Shown here: piece by piece, positions 49,707 to 58,430 of the stretch
How the letters are laid out: every line of letters begins with the position of its first letter
How positions within the stretch are numbered: position 1 is the stretch's first letter
Origin: Thiothrix unzii
GTDB lineage: Bacteria; Pseudomonadota; Gammaproteobacteria; Thiotrichales; Thiotrichaceae
Direction of reading: 5' to 3'
DNA: 64,000 bases
NCBI RefSeq assembly: GCF_017901175.1
Contig: NZ_CP072793.1
Location: forward strand, 620,001-684,000
Made by a program: the position numbers and the translations under genes
Notes under the pieces: model-generated
What the model saw: the letters and a program-made list of their open reading frames with translations, nothing else
Told to the model about the DNA's origin: nothing
Databases searched by the model: none

Positions 49707-52156
49707 AACTGTTGTTGCGTCATTGGTGGCAACGTTGGCGGATGCCGGAATTGCGGTTGCTGTTTATTGCTTTGATTGTGTCAGTGACGGTGGTGACGAC
49801 GGTCGGCTTTTTCGCCAGTAGGGTGGAAAATGCGATGCAACAACAGGCGCGGCAATTGTTAGGAGGGGATGTCGTGCTGGTGTCTTCGCGCCCGATTACA
49901 CCCGATTATTTGCAGCAAGCGCAGGCATTGGGTTTGGAAACGGCGCACACCACCAGTTTTCCGACGATGGTGTCTTTCGGTGAACAGTTGCAATTGAGCC
50001 AGCTTAAAGCGGTTTCTGGTGGGTATCCGTTACGTGGTGAATTGCGCGTTGCACCTGCACCGGATTCACCCGAAATCACCGTGACGGGGCAGTTGCCGGG
50101 GCGCGGTGAATTGTGGGCAGAAGCGCGTTTATTCGCGGCATTGGGGGCAAAGCCCGGTGCGCAAGTGCAGGTGGGGCGTAGCAATTTTACCTTGACGCAG
50201 GTGTTAACGCATGAGCCGGAGCGCGGCAATAATCTGTTTCAGTTAGCCCCGGTGGTGTTGATGAACGCGGAAGATTTGCCTGCGACGCAATTGTTGTCGC
50301 CCGCGAGTCGTGCGAGTTTTAGCCAATTGTTTGCGGGTGATGCGCGAAAAATTCAGCAGTGGCAAACGACGTTAAAACCTTTGCTGAAACCGACGGAGCG
50401 GATTCGCACGGTGAAAGAGGATTTGGCTTCGGTGCAGCAAACCTTGCAGCGTTCCACCCGGTTTTTGGGCTTGGCGGCGGTGTTGAGTGTGGTGCTGGCG
50501 GGAGCTGCGGTGGTGTTGACCGCAACCAGTTTGATGCGGCGGCAATTGTCGGCGGTGGCGGTGTTGAAAGCGATGGGGATGTCGCGGCAACAGGTGTTGT
50601 GGGATCACGCTGTTTCGTTGTTGTTGACGGCATTGCTGGCGGCAGCGGTTGGGGTGTTGCTGGGGCTGTTATTGCAATGGGGTTTGGGGCTGTGGTTGGC
50701 GCAGAGTTTGGGTAAGGTGTTGCCTGCTCCGGGGGCGATGCCTGCGTTAAATGGGTTGCTGACGGCGGTGATTTTGTTGCTGGGGTTTGCGTTGCCGCCG
50801 TTGTTGCGCTTGGTGAATACCTCGCCGATGCAGATTTTGCAGGGGGCATTGCAACAGCCGTCACAAGCCTTGTGGGTAGCAGTGGTCAGTGTGTTGCTGG
50901 CGGTGTTGGGTTTGCTGTGGTTACAGGCACGCGATATAGCGTTAGCGGGAATGGTGTTGCTGGGCTTGGTGGCTGGAGTCACGCTGTTTTGGGTGTTGGC
51001 GGTGTGGTTGCTGACGGCGGCGCAACGCTTGGGGAAACGTGCTGGCTGGGGTTGGATGCCTGCGTTGGGGCGTTCGCGGCGTGCCATTTTATTGGTGGTG
51101 GTGTTTGCGACGGGGTTGTTTGCCTTGCTGTTGCTGACGACGGTGCGCACCGATTTGCTGGAACGCTGGCAGGAAACTTTACCAGCAGATGCGCCGGATC
51201 ATTTTCTCATCAATATTCAACCGGCAGAAGTCGCCCCGTTGCAGCAATTTTTAGCTGCGCAAAGCGTGAATGCGGCGTTTTATCCGATGATTCGCGGGCG
51301 TTTGGTGGCGGTGAATGGCAAGCCGGTTACGCCGCAAGCCTTGGAAGACCAGCGTGCGCAACGCTTGTTAGAGCGTGAGTTTAATTTGTCGTCGTCGGCG
51401 GATTTTCCAGCCAGTAATGTATTGCTGCAAGGGCAGTGGTTTGATACGGGCGTTAGTGGTTTTTCGATTGAAAAAGGCATTGGCGAAACCTTGAAGTTTG
51501 GGATGGGCGATACCCTGACGTTTGATATTGCGGGGCAACAGGTGACGCAGCCGATTACTAGCGTGCGCGAAGTGCGCTGGGACAGTATGCAGCCGAATTT
51601 CTTCGTGATTGCCGCACCCGGTAGTGTCGATAACATGCCGCAGACTCACATTACCAGCATTCATTTGGGTGAAAAAAAGCCGTTGGTGACAGCGTTGATA
51701 CGGCAGTTTCCGAGTGTGACGGTGATTGATGTGGGCGCGGTATTGGCGCAAATACGCGGGTTAATTGAGCAAGTGAGCATGGCAGTGCAGGGTATTTTCG
51801 TATTTACCCTGTTATCCGGCGTGGTGGTGTTGGTGGCAGCATTGCAATCACAACAGGCCGAGCGGCGGCGCGAAATTGCCATTTTGAAATCGTTGGGGGC
51901 GCGGCGCGGGTTGTTGCAACGGCGGATTTGGGGGGAATTCTTGTTGCTGGGTGGTTTGGCGGGGATACTCGCAGGGGCTTTGGCAATGAGCGTGGGGATT
52001 GTGGTGGGGTATTTCTTGTTTGATTTGCCGGTACATTTGAGTGTTTGGCCGGTATTGGTGGGCGGCGTGAGCGGCAGTGTGTTGGTTGGGGTGGCGGGGT
52101 ATTGGAATCTGCGTGGGTTGTTGGATGTGTTGCCGTTGGGGTTGTTGAAAGCCTGA
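49703..52156 (+). CDS. ybbP: YbbP-type FtsX-family ABC permease
   Basis: An 817-residue inner-membrane protein with two FtsX-type domains: an N-terminal helix (about 14-35), a large periplasmic segment (about 35-245), three helices, further helices in the middle and a second periplasmic segment (about 480-690), then three C-terminal helices. I start at ATG 49703, overlapping the ATPase stop (ATGA). Works with YbbA; in other bacteria this pair sits beside tesA and its substrate is not firmly established (lipid or fatty-acid-related export has been suggested). Confidence 0.9.
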   Translation: MKLLLRHWWQRWRMPELRLLFIALIVSVTVVTTVGFFASRVENAMQQQARQLLGGDVVLVSSRPITPDYLQQAQALGLETAHTTSFPTMVSFGEQLQLSQLKAVSGGYPLRGELRVAPAPDSPEITVTGQLPGRGELWAEARLFAALGAKPGAQVQVGRSNFTLTQVLTHEPERGNNLFQLAPVVLMNAEDLPATQLLSPASRASFSQLFAGDARKIQQWQTTLKPLLKPTERIRTVKEDLASVQQTLQRSTRFLGLAAVLSVVLAGAAVVLTATSLMRRQLSAVAVLKAMGMSRQQVLWDHAVSLLLTALLAAAVGVLLGLLLQWGLGLWLAQSLGKVLPAPGAMPALNGLLTAVILLLGFALPPLLRLVNTSPMQILQGALQQPSQALWVAVVSVLLAVLGLLWLQARDIALAGMVLLGLVAGVTLFWVLAVWLLTAAQRLGKRAGWGWMPALGRSRRAILLVVVFATGLFALLLLTTVRTDLLERWQETLPADAPDHFLINIQPAEVAPLQQFLAAQSVNAAFYPMIRGRLVAVNGKPVTPQALEDQRAQRLLEREFNLSSSADFPASNVLLQGQWFDTGVSGFSIEKGIGETLKFGMGDTLTFDIAGQQVTQPITSVREVRWDSMQPNFFVIAAPGSVDNMPQTHITSIHLGEKKPLVTALIRQFPSVTVIDVGAVLAQIRGLIEQVSMAVQGIFVFTLLSGVVVLVAALQSQQAERRREIAILKSLGARRGLLQRRIWGEFLLLGGLAGILAGALAMSVGIVVGYFLFDLPVHLSVWPVLVGGVSGSVLVGVAGYWNLRGLLDVLPLGLLKA

Positions 52157-52180
52157 CGTTATTTATGCCGCTTCGCTTTA

Positions 52181-52210
52181 CCTCTCACCCCCAGCCCCGG
52201 GGCGAGGGGG
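52181..52210. repeat. C-rich/G-rich inverted repeat after ybbP
   Basis: ACCCCCAGCCCC (from about 52187) is followed by GGGGCGAGGGGGT (to about 52211), an imperfect dyad of the CCCTCACCCCNAGCCC type that occurs as a dispersed repeat in many proteobacteria and can act as a terminator-like element. It lies 30 bases beyond the ybbP stop, between converging genes. Confidence 0.5.
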
Positions 52211-52235
52211 TAAGATCGGTAAGTTACTAATGATT

Positions 52236-52515
52236 TTAGTTTTCTGATCCGACTTGTTCTAGTAGTACTAGGTCGTCTTCTACGCCAGCCATTTCACCTA
52301 GCATCCCGGTGTAGATGCGTAAGTCGGCTTGTAGCGCAGTTTCTAACGCTCTTACCAGTGGGCTGCACAGCAAGTGGCTGGGCAGTAAGGCGTGGCGTTG
52401 GCAAAAGCGGGCAACCCGTTGCACTTGCTTGTGACCTTTGGGGGTGAGGGGGCGTGCTTCATCGGGTGTGATCTTCAGCGGTGGCGTGGCGTAAAAAAGT
52501 CAGTGTGGTTGTCAT
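52236..52515 (-). pseudogene. sixA: sixA remnant, frameshifted and truncated
   Basis: From ATG 52515 the frame reads MTTTLTFLRHATAEDHTR and stops; RHATAED is the phosphohistidine-phosphatase SixA signature. Eleven or so bases later the next frame continues the same protein with DEARPLTPKGHKQVQ, then LLCSPLVRALETA, and ends at 52236 without the expected LVGHEPD region. So a one-base shift near 52463 splits it and the 3' third is lost. Its ATG overlaps the stop of the drug-pump gene by 4 bases. Intact SixA dephosphorylates histidine phosphotransfer proteins (for example ArcB/PTS-Ntr). Confidence 0.75.
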
Positions 52516-53705
52516 GCGGGTTTTCGCTGTGAAAATAGGGCGACGGTGGCGGCTACTCCAAAAATTAAGAAGCCGCTGATTAGAGGTAATATTGTGCCAT
52601 CGTAGGCTTGCCCGACAAACGTTCCTAGCGGAATCGCCATCAGGGTGGATAGCGAGCCGATGACCGATGCACCAATTCCGGCAATATGCCCCAGTGGTTC
52701 CATCGCCAGCGCATTCAGATTGCCGAACAACATGCCTAATGCCAAAAATGCCAGCATGAAATATGCCATCAACAATGGCAGTGCGGGGTGTCCGGCGCTG
52801 CTGTAAGTGGCGAGCCAAAATGCGCCTGATAGCAGCGTGAACAGCAGCAATGCCCGCTTTGAAATCCAGTGCATTCCGTAGCGCATTACCAGCTTGGCAT
52901 TCAGTAACGATGCGCCGCCAATCGCCAGTGCCAGCAGCGCAAAATACAGCGGGAAGCGTTCCCCCAAGCCGTATTGGATTTGCAGGATTTGTTGCGCGGA
53001 ACTCAAATAGCCGAGAAATGCGCCAAACACAATGCCGGTGGTGAGGGTGTAGGTCATGCTGGTACGGTTGCTGATGACTTCTTTTAGCCCCTGCCAAAAT
53101 TCACGGAAATTGAAAGCGCGGCGTTTCGCGGCGGGTAGGGTTTCCGGCATTCGCCACCAAAACCATAACGCTACGCTGAGCGCCAGCACAAAAAACAGTG
53201 TGAAAATACTGCGCCAGCCTGCTACAAGCAAAATACCTTGCCCTAATGACGGTGCAATCATCGGGACAAGGATAAAAATACTCATGGTGAATGACATGAC
53301 ACGCGCCATTGCCCGCCCGGAATAGCAATCGCGCACCAGTGCCATTGTTAACACACGCGGGGCAGATGCGCCCACCCCTTGCAAAAAGCGCCCGATCAGC
53401 ATGTGCGAAAAGTCTTGTGCGAACATTGAGAGCAAACTGCCCAGCATAAAGATACCCAAGCCCACGTACATCAGCGGTTTGCGCCCGGTCGCGTCGGATA
53501 AAGGGCCGAAAAATACCTGCCCCAACGCCAAGCCCAGAAATAAGGTGGTGAGGATTAATTGCGCATCGTTGTCGTGTTGCACGCCTAATTCGCGCCCGAT
53601 GGTGACGAGTGCGGGCAGCATTGCATCAATCGCCAGTGCTGTTAGGGAGGTGAGCATGGCAATGAGGGCGACGAACTCGCCGAAGCGGGGGAGGTTGGTT
53701 GGCAT
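52512..53705 (-). CDS. Bcr/CflA-family multidrug MFS transporter
   Basis: A 397-residue inner-membrane proton-driven drug exporter with twelve transmembrane helices. The motif-A loop GPLSDATGRKPLMYVG (about 68-83) and the motif-C-like region typical of DHA1 are visible. I start at ATG 53705 (MPTNLPRFGEF), since the added upstream residues overlap the previous gene. Downstream, the sixA remnant overlaps it; upstream the Uma2 gene ends one base away, so all four probably form one transcript. Confidence 0.88.
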   Translation of the reverse strand: MPTNLPRFGEFVALIAMLTSLTALAIDAMLPALVTIGRELGVQHDNDAQLILTTLFLGLALGQVFFGPLSDATGRKPLMYVGLGIFMLGSLLSMFAQDFSHMLIGRFLQGVGASAPRVLTMALVRDCYSGRAMARVMSFTMSIFILVPMIAPSLGQGILLVAGWRSIFTLFFVLALSVALWFWWRMPETLPAAKRRAFNFREFWQGLKEVISNRTSMTYTLTTGIVFGAFLGYLSSAQQILQIQYGLGERFPLYFALLALAIGGASLLNAKLVMRYGMHWISKRALLLFTLLSGAFWLATYSSAGHPALPLLMAYFMLAFLALGMLFGNLNALAMEPLGHIAGIGASVIGSLSTLMAIPLGTFVGQAYDGTILPLISGFLIFGVAATVALFSQRKPA

Positions 53706-53706
53706 T

Positions 53707-54288
53707 TTAGGTAGTGGTTTCCTGCATAAACCCCCAATCAATCAGCAATTCGGGAAACAACCCCACCGCCGTCGGCTCATCCATCCCAAACATCAGCGGC
53801 AAGCCGTATTGCCCGTCATCTTTCAGCGTATACACCATCACCCAGCGGTCAATGGGGTGGATAATCCAATATTCTTTCACCCCATGACGCTCATATAACC
53901 AGCGTTTTTTGTCCATATCTTTGAGCGCGGTGGAAGGCGAAAGCACTTCGATAATCCAGTCCGGCGCACCCCGACAGCCTTTGTCATCCAGCTTATTTTT
54001 GTCGCAGATTACGGCAAGGTCGGGTTGCACGGTGGTGTCTACGTCGTTGTCGGCTTCGTTGTGGTTGGGGAGGCGTATGTCGAACGGTGCGGGATAAACT
54101 TCGCAAGATTTGCCTTCCAGATAACGGTCTATCTGATTACCTACTTTCAGGACAATCTTTTGATGTTGCCGTGACGGAGCAGCCATTGCATATGCGACAC
54201 CCTCAATCAGCTCCCAACGCTCATCCTCCGGCCATTTGGCGTAATCGGCATAGGTAAAGTGTTCCTGTAATTTTTCTGCTGCACCCAT
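53707..54288 (-). CDS. Uma2-family (DUF820) protein
   Basis: A 193-residue protein with the restriction-endonuclease-like core of the Uma2/DUF820 family: ELIEGVAYAMAAPS, FDIRLPN, VQPDLAVICDKNKLD (metal Asp) and PDWIIEVLSPSTALKDMDKKRWLYERHGVKEYWIIHP. Such genes multiply in cyanobacteria and filamentous bacteria; function unknown, nuclease proposed. It lies two bases from a second member. Confidence 0.88.
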   Translation of the reverse strand: MGAAEKLQEHFTYADYAKWPEDERWELIEGVAYAMAAPSRQHQKIVLKVGNQIDRYLEGKSCEVYPAPFDIRLPNHNEADNDVDTTVQPDLAVICDKNKLDDKGCRGAPDWIIEVLSPSTALKDMDKKRWLYERHGVKEYWIIHPIDRWVMVYTLKDDGQYGLPLMFGMDEPTAVGLFPELLIDWGFMQETTT

Positions 54289-54290
54289 TG

Positions 54291-54893
54291 TTATGCTCCT
54301 TCTTTCTGTTGCTGCTCAATCCACGCCAACACATCGTCATTCTGAACCCGTTCGTAAATGGTTTCGACAGATAGCGTGGCATTGACCGATTCCAATACCA
54401 CTTCATCCCCTAGGAAGTAATAGGTGGATTGCCAACTGGCACTGCGGCGTTGCACTTCGATTTCCGCAAAATCTTGCTCAATCAGCACGTATTCCAGCAG
54501 GCTGGGGATAGCGAGGTATTCCAGACGCTTTTCACCTTTGTCTTTTTTGCGGGTGCTTTTGGATAGCACTTCGATAATGAGGATGGGGTTTTCCCTGACA
54601 CGCTCATCGTCTGAAGCATCATCATCACACACCACTACAACATCGGGGTAGCGGAAGCGTTTGCCGAAGGTTTTTACCAGCATGTCGCTACTGAGCGGAA
54701 CGCAAGCAGTGTTCCGTAAATGACTCCACAATAGCCCAGAAATATTAGCGGCAATCAGGTTGTGTTTGAGGCTACCGCCAGCCATTGCGTAAACCTGACC
54801 ATCCACATACTCGTGTTTGATGTCGCTAACTTCTTCGCCCGCCAGATAGTCTTCTACGGAAAGGTAATCGCATTTTTCTGCCACTGCTGCCAT
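54291..54893 (-). CDS. Uma2-family (DUF820) protein, second copy
   Basis: A 200-residue paralogue of the adjacent gene: YVDGQVYAMAGGSLKHN, YPDVVVVCDDDAS and NPILIIEVLSKSTRKKDKGEKRLEYLAIPSL hold the core Asp-Glu-x-x-Lys-like active-site pattern. I start at ATG 54893 (MAAVAEKCDYL), though the in-frame ATG at 54932 is possible. The two copies share family motifs but are clearly diverged in sequence. Confidence 0.85.
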   Translation of the reverse strand: MAAVAEKCDYLSVEDYLAGEEVSDIKHEYVDGQVYAMAGGSLKHNLIAANISGLLWSHLRNTACVPLSSDMLVKTFGKRFRYPDVVVVCDDDASDDERVRENPILIIEVLSKSTRKKDKGEKRLEYLAIPSLLEYVLIEQDFAEIEVQRRSASWQSTYYFLGDEVVLESVNATLSVETIYERVQNDDVLAWIEQQQKEGA

Positions 54894-55033
54894 AACGTCA
54901 CCCGCTGGTTTATTTAGTGCTGATGTTAGCATATTGGGGTAAAACAGCGCGATTATCACCTGCTTATCGTCTCGTTTAGCCGATGCTGCTACACTCTGGC
55001 GACATTGTAAAAATAATAATGGACGTATTAACT

Positions 55034-56689
55034 ATGGCAACAGCAACTGTTTCCGAATACCAGAGTATTCCCTTGTCGGAAAGTAAAGCGCGTGAGTGGG
55101 TGGCAGCGTTGCCGCTGGCTGACCCCGGTGAAACCACGCGCCGCTTGTTCCACGGTTTGGTGGATTTAAACCGCCGTGCCGTGCCGCCGCAAACCCGTTT
55201 AGCCATTGGTGAGTCATTGCGCCCAGTGGTGGATATGGTGCTGGAAAATCTGCAACGGCATTTGGTGGCTCGCGCTTTTCCATTGACCCAAAAAAGCCAG
55301 AAAATCTTTGAGTTAGCCCAATCCCTGATGCTGGAATTCGCGGGTTTGTGGCAAGTGACCGCGCTCGATATTCTCACCCGCAAGGAAGGCAACAAAAAGC
55401 AGTTGCAACAGGCGATTTATCAAGCCTTGGATTACATGGGGCGGGTGTTGTTGCTGACGTATTCGGTGTATGCGCGTACCCGTGAAACCCTGTGGCATGA
55501 TATTCACCATTTGTATTTATTGGCGGTGGAAAATGCCGTTGATCAAATCAAGGGGCGTGACCCCAGCCCTGGTGCGCCGACAATTGAAGCGCGTTATGTG
55601 CAAATGAATTTGCTGGCGTTGGTCAAGCCTTACAGCTTGCGCCAAGGTGAAGTCGAGCGCGTGATGCACTATTTCATCACGCATACCGCAGCGGTGCGGA
55701 TTTCCGGTGAAGCGGGCGATGATGTGGGTGCGAATGCCCACGTTGCAATGTTAAACAGCGATGAACCCGCCGTGCTAATGCCGGTAAGTGATTTACCGTT
55801 ATCGCCGACGGTGCGGGTTTTGCACTTGAATGCGTTACTCGCGACGATGGATGCCAGCATTCGGCAATTGGATAAAGTGGGTGCGTCGGTGCTGGTGTTG
55901 CACGAAGGTTTGAGCCGTAATCTGGCGAAACGCATGATTTTTCATCTAACCACGGTGCGTAACCGCAGTTTTAATCGTTTCCCGAAAAAGGAAAAGATTG
56001 GAATGGTGACGCGGATGAGCGATGTACTTGCAGTTGTGCAGGAAGTCAGCAAGCAGGAGGTGGACAGCGAAGAAGAGGATATGTTGTTCAATGTGTTTGT
56101 ATCCGGCGATTATGCGACCGAAGAGGATGTGAAATATTCAGTTGCCGCCCAAGCCGATGAGCAGGCGGGTGCGCGGATTCAGACTTGGCAGGTGCTGAAC
56201 AGCAGCGTGGGCGGTTACGGTTTATGTTGGGATGGTAAGGAAGAGTCCGGGGCGCGGGTTGGGGAAATCGTGGCGTTGCGCGATTTAACCAAAGACATGT
56301 CAGTGTGGATGATCGGTGTGATCAAGTGGATGGAATTTGTGCGCGGCACGGGTTTGTGTTGCGGAGTGGAATTGCTATCCACCAAGGCGATGGTGTTGAC
56401 GGTGCATCAAGTGCTGAACCGTGGATTGCGTCAGAAATTGCCGGTGCAAGGTTTGATGTTGCCCAGTATTGCCGGGGTGCGCCCTGATCCGGCGTTGGTA
56501 TTGCCTGCGTATATGTTTCAGGTGGGCGATGAAGTGCGTCTGGAGTTTGCGGAACGTGAGGAGCGGGTGCGTTTGGTGTTGCTGGATGAGTGCATGGGGG
56601 TGTTTGCGTATTTTCGTTTTACCACCTTGGCGGAGAAGCCAGCGGTGGATGCTGAGGATGATTTTACCGCACTGTGGCAGTCTTTGTAG
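55034..56689 (+). CDS. PilZ-like domain protein, possible c-di-GMP effector
   Basis: A 551-residue cytoplasmic protein. The first 380 residues are mostly predicted alpha-helix without a named motif I can assign. The last ~170 residues (from about 375) look like a PilZ-type beta-barrel: NSSVGGYGLCWDG recalls the PilZ D/N-x-S-x-x-G motif, followed by GARVGEIVAL and VIKWMEF. The usual RxxxR motif is not clear, so c-di-GMP binding needs proof. It is followed 85 bases later by a PAS/degenerate-EAL protein gene and a Wzc-like kinase gene, suggesting control of polysaccharide or pili. I start at ATG 55034; ATG 55019 is an alternative. Confidence 0.6.
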   Translation: MATATVSEYQSIPLSESKAREWVAALPLADPGETTRRLFHGLVDLNRRAVPPQTRLAIGESLRPVVDMVLENLQRHLVARAFPLTQKSQKIFELAQSLMLEFAGLWQVTALDILTRKEGNKKQLQQAIYQALDYMGRVLLLTYSVYARTRETLWHDIHHLYLLAVENAVDQIKGRDPSPGAPTIEARYVQMNLLALVKPYSLRQGEVERVMHYFITHTAAVRISGEAGDDVGANAHVAMLNSDEPAVLMPVSDLPLSPTVRVLHLNALLATMDASIRQLDKVGASVLVLHEGLSRNLAKRMIFHLTTVRNRSFNRFPKKEKIGMVTRMSDVLAVVQEVSKQEVDSEEEDMLFNVFVSGDYATEEDVKYSVAAQADEQAGARIQTWQVLNSSVGGYGLCWDGKEESGARVGEIVALRDLTKDMSVWMIGVIKWMEFVRGTGLCCGVELLSTKAMVLTVHQVLNRGLRQKLPVQGLMLPSIAGVRPDPALVLPAYMFQVGDEVRLEFAEREERVRLVLLDECMGVFAYFRFTTLAEKPAVDAEDDFTALWQSL

Positions 56690-56774
56690 GGTGTAGTCGC
56701 AGTTCGTCAACCGCTTCCACTCGATAATCAGGCTCTATGTAGGTTTCCCCCCGATGAATGCGTATTGTCGGGGT

Positions 56775-58430
56775 ATGAAAAAACAGACGTTACAATGTTT
56801 AGTGATTGACCGGGATGTGGAGGTAACAGCGTCGCTGGACGCTGCGTTGCGTCACGCCAATACGCCGCATGAGTTACAGCGGATTGCATCCATGCAGCAG
56901 CTTATTCCGACATTAACCCAGCAAAAACCGCATTTATTGTTCTGTCCGCCCGCCCATGCCGAGGCCGCTTCGGTGTTGCTGGAAACGCTGCAACGTCATT
57001 CCCCTGATACCCTATTAGTGCAAGTGGCTCGTGATGAGTGGCAAGGTTTAACCACTTGGCTGGCGGGGGTTGAATCGTGCGTGTTGCCTATACGTGATGT
57101 GGATTATTTCGCGCAATACATTGATTTTTTACTGCATTACGCCACGCTTAAACACGAATTTCGGCAATCCAAACATTTGTTGGGAGTAGCGGAATTACGC
57201 TGTCATTGGCTGGTCGATTATTCGTGGGAAGCGATTGCGTATGTGGCGCAAGGCGTACATCTTTACGCCAATAATGCTTATTTGTCGTTATTTGGTTTTG
57301 CATCACCTGCGGCGATGCGGACGTTGCCAGTGTCGCAATTAGTGGCGACGGATGAACGTAAAACCTTTGAAGCCTTGGGGCGAGCAGCCGATGTGGGCAG
57401 TCGCCCGTCAAACCGTTTGTTGATTTCATTGCGCACCTTGGCGGGTGAATCCATGCGGGCAGAAGTGCGCTTTATTCCGGCAGTGTTAAAAGGCAAACGT
57501 TGTTATCAATTGCATGTGCGCCCGTTGGAACGCCCCACACGAGTGGCTGCGGTGGTGCAAACTCCAGTTAGTCCGTGGGATCAGGCGGTAACACCGACCG
57601 CAGTTGCAGCAACGTCCGTGCCATTAGCTCCACCTGTTGTGCCCGTGGTGCCGCCACCGATTGCGCCAGTTGCTTTATCCACACCTGTTGCGCCGCCGCC
57701 GCGTCCGAAAGTATCCATGCCTGCCTTGAATGGAATGCATGAGATGTTTACCCCAGCGATGAAGTTGCGCGAGAGTTTGCCCACTTTGTGTTTTGCCGAG
57801 CCGGTATTTCAACCGCAACCGGGGCGGCGATTTAGTTATCCGTCGTTAGTACGGCGTTTACGCGCCAATAATGCCCGTTTTCGCTTGGATTATTGGAATG
57901 TCGGGCAGGCATTGGTGCATGTGGCGGCGCGTCAACCCACCAGTGCGCCTTATTGGGTTTTGGTAGCCGTTGGAGGTTGGATTTTTAAACAAGACGAAGC
58001 TTGTAAACGTTTGGCACGGTTATTAACGGCAGCCTCGCAAGTTGCTGCCAAAATCGTGGTGGCAGTGGAATATCGGGATTGTTTGCTGGACGTGCGTGCG
58101 GTTGGCAAAGTGGTTATGTTGTTAAAGCAAGCAGGGGTGTTACTGGCGATTGATAATGTGGTGGATGACGCGCGTTTATTGCCGTTTATTCGGGCGGTGA
58201 AACCTGCCTTGGTGCGGTTGTCACCGGAATGGGCGGCGAATGTTGCAGTGGATACTGAAGATGCGCGGTATTTACATAAATTAACTCACCAAATAAGCGA
58301 AGCCGGGAGCCGCGTTATCATCAGTGGTGTTCACGATGTTGCGACCCTGAATCTGGTGTGTGCGACCTCGGCGGCATATTTACAAGGACGTATCGTGCAG
58401 CAGCAAGTCGCACAGGAAGGTGTGAAGTGA
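56775..58430 (+). CDS. PAS plus degenerate EAL protein (FimX-like)
   Basis: A 551-residue protein: N-terminal receiver-like domain (about 1-120; starts KKQTLQCLVIDRD) without the usual phospho-acceptor pattern, a PAS domain (about 135-260; NNAYLSLFGF), a Pro/Val/Ala-rich linker (about 270-320), and a C-terminal EAL-like domain (about 330-548). In the last, the E-x-L motif is replaced (CFAEPVFQPQ), and catalytic Asn/Glu/Asp/Lys residues of active phosphodiesterases are mostly missing (LAIDNVVDD). It is likely an inactive c-di-GMP-binding module, as in FimX. I start at ATG 56775. It overlaps the next gene (GTGA). Confidence 0.75.
   Translation: MKKQTLQCLVIDRDVEVTASLDAALRHANTPHELQRIASMQQLIPTLTQQKPHLLFCPPAHAEAASVLLETLQRHSPDTLLVQVARDEWQGLTTWLAGVESCVLPIRDVDYFAQYIDFLLHYATLKHEFRQSKHLLGVAELRCHWLVDYSWEAIAYVAQGVHLYANNAYLSLFGFASPAAMRTLPVSQLVATDERKTFEALGRAADVGSRPSNRLLISLRTLAGESMRAEVRFIPAVLKGKRCYQLHVRPLERPTRVAAVVQTPVSPWDQAVTPTAVAATSVPLAPPVVPVVPPPIAPVALSTPVAPPPRPKVSMPALNGMHEMFTPAMKLRESLPTLCFAEPVFQPQPGRRFSYPSLVRRLRANNARFRLDYWNVGQALVHVAARQPTSAPYWVLVAVGGWIFKQDEACKRLARLLTAASQVAAKIVVAVEYRDCLLDVRAVGKVVMLLKQAGVLLAIDNVVDDARLLPFIRAVKPALVRLSPEWAANVAVDTEDARYLHKLTHQISEAGSRVIISGVHDVATLNLVCATSAAYLQGRIVQQQVAQEGVK

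Noticed and set aside
52459-53097. Open frame of 212 codons on the minus strand overlapping the Bcr/CflA gene
   Set aside because: The only meaningful part is its last 18 codons, which are the start of the sixA remnant; the rest is a shifted frame of the transporter.
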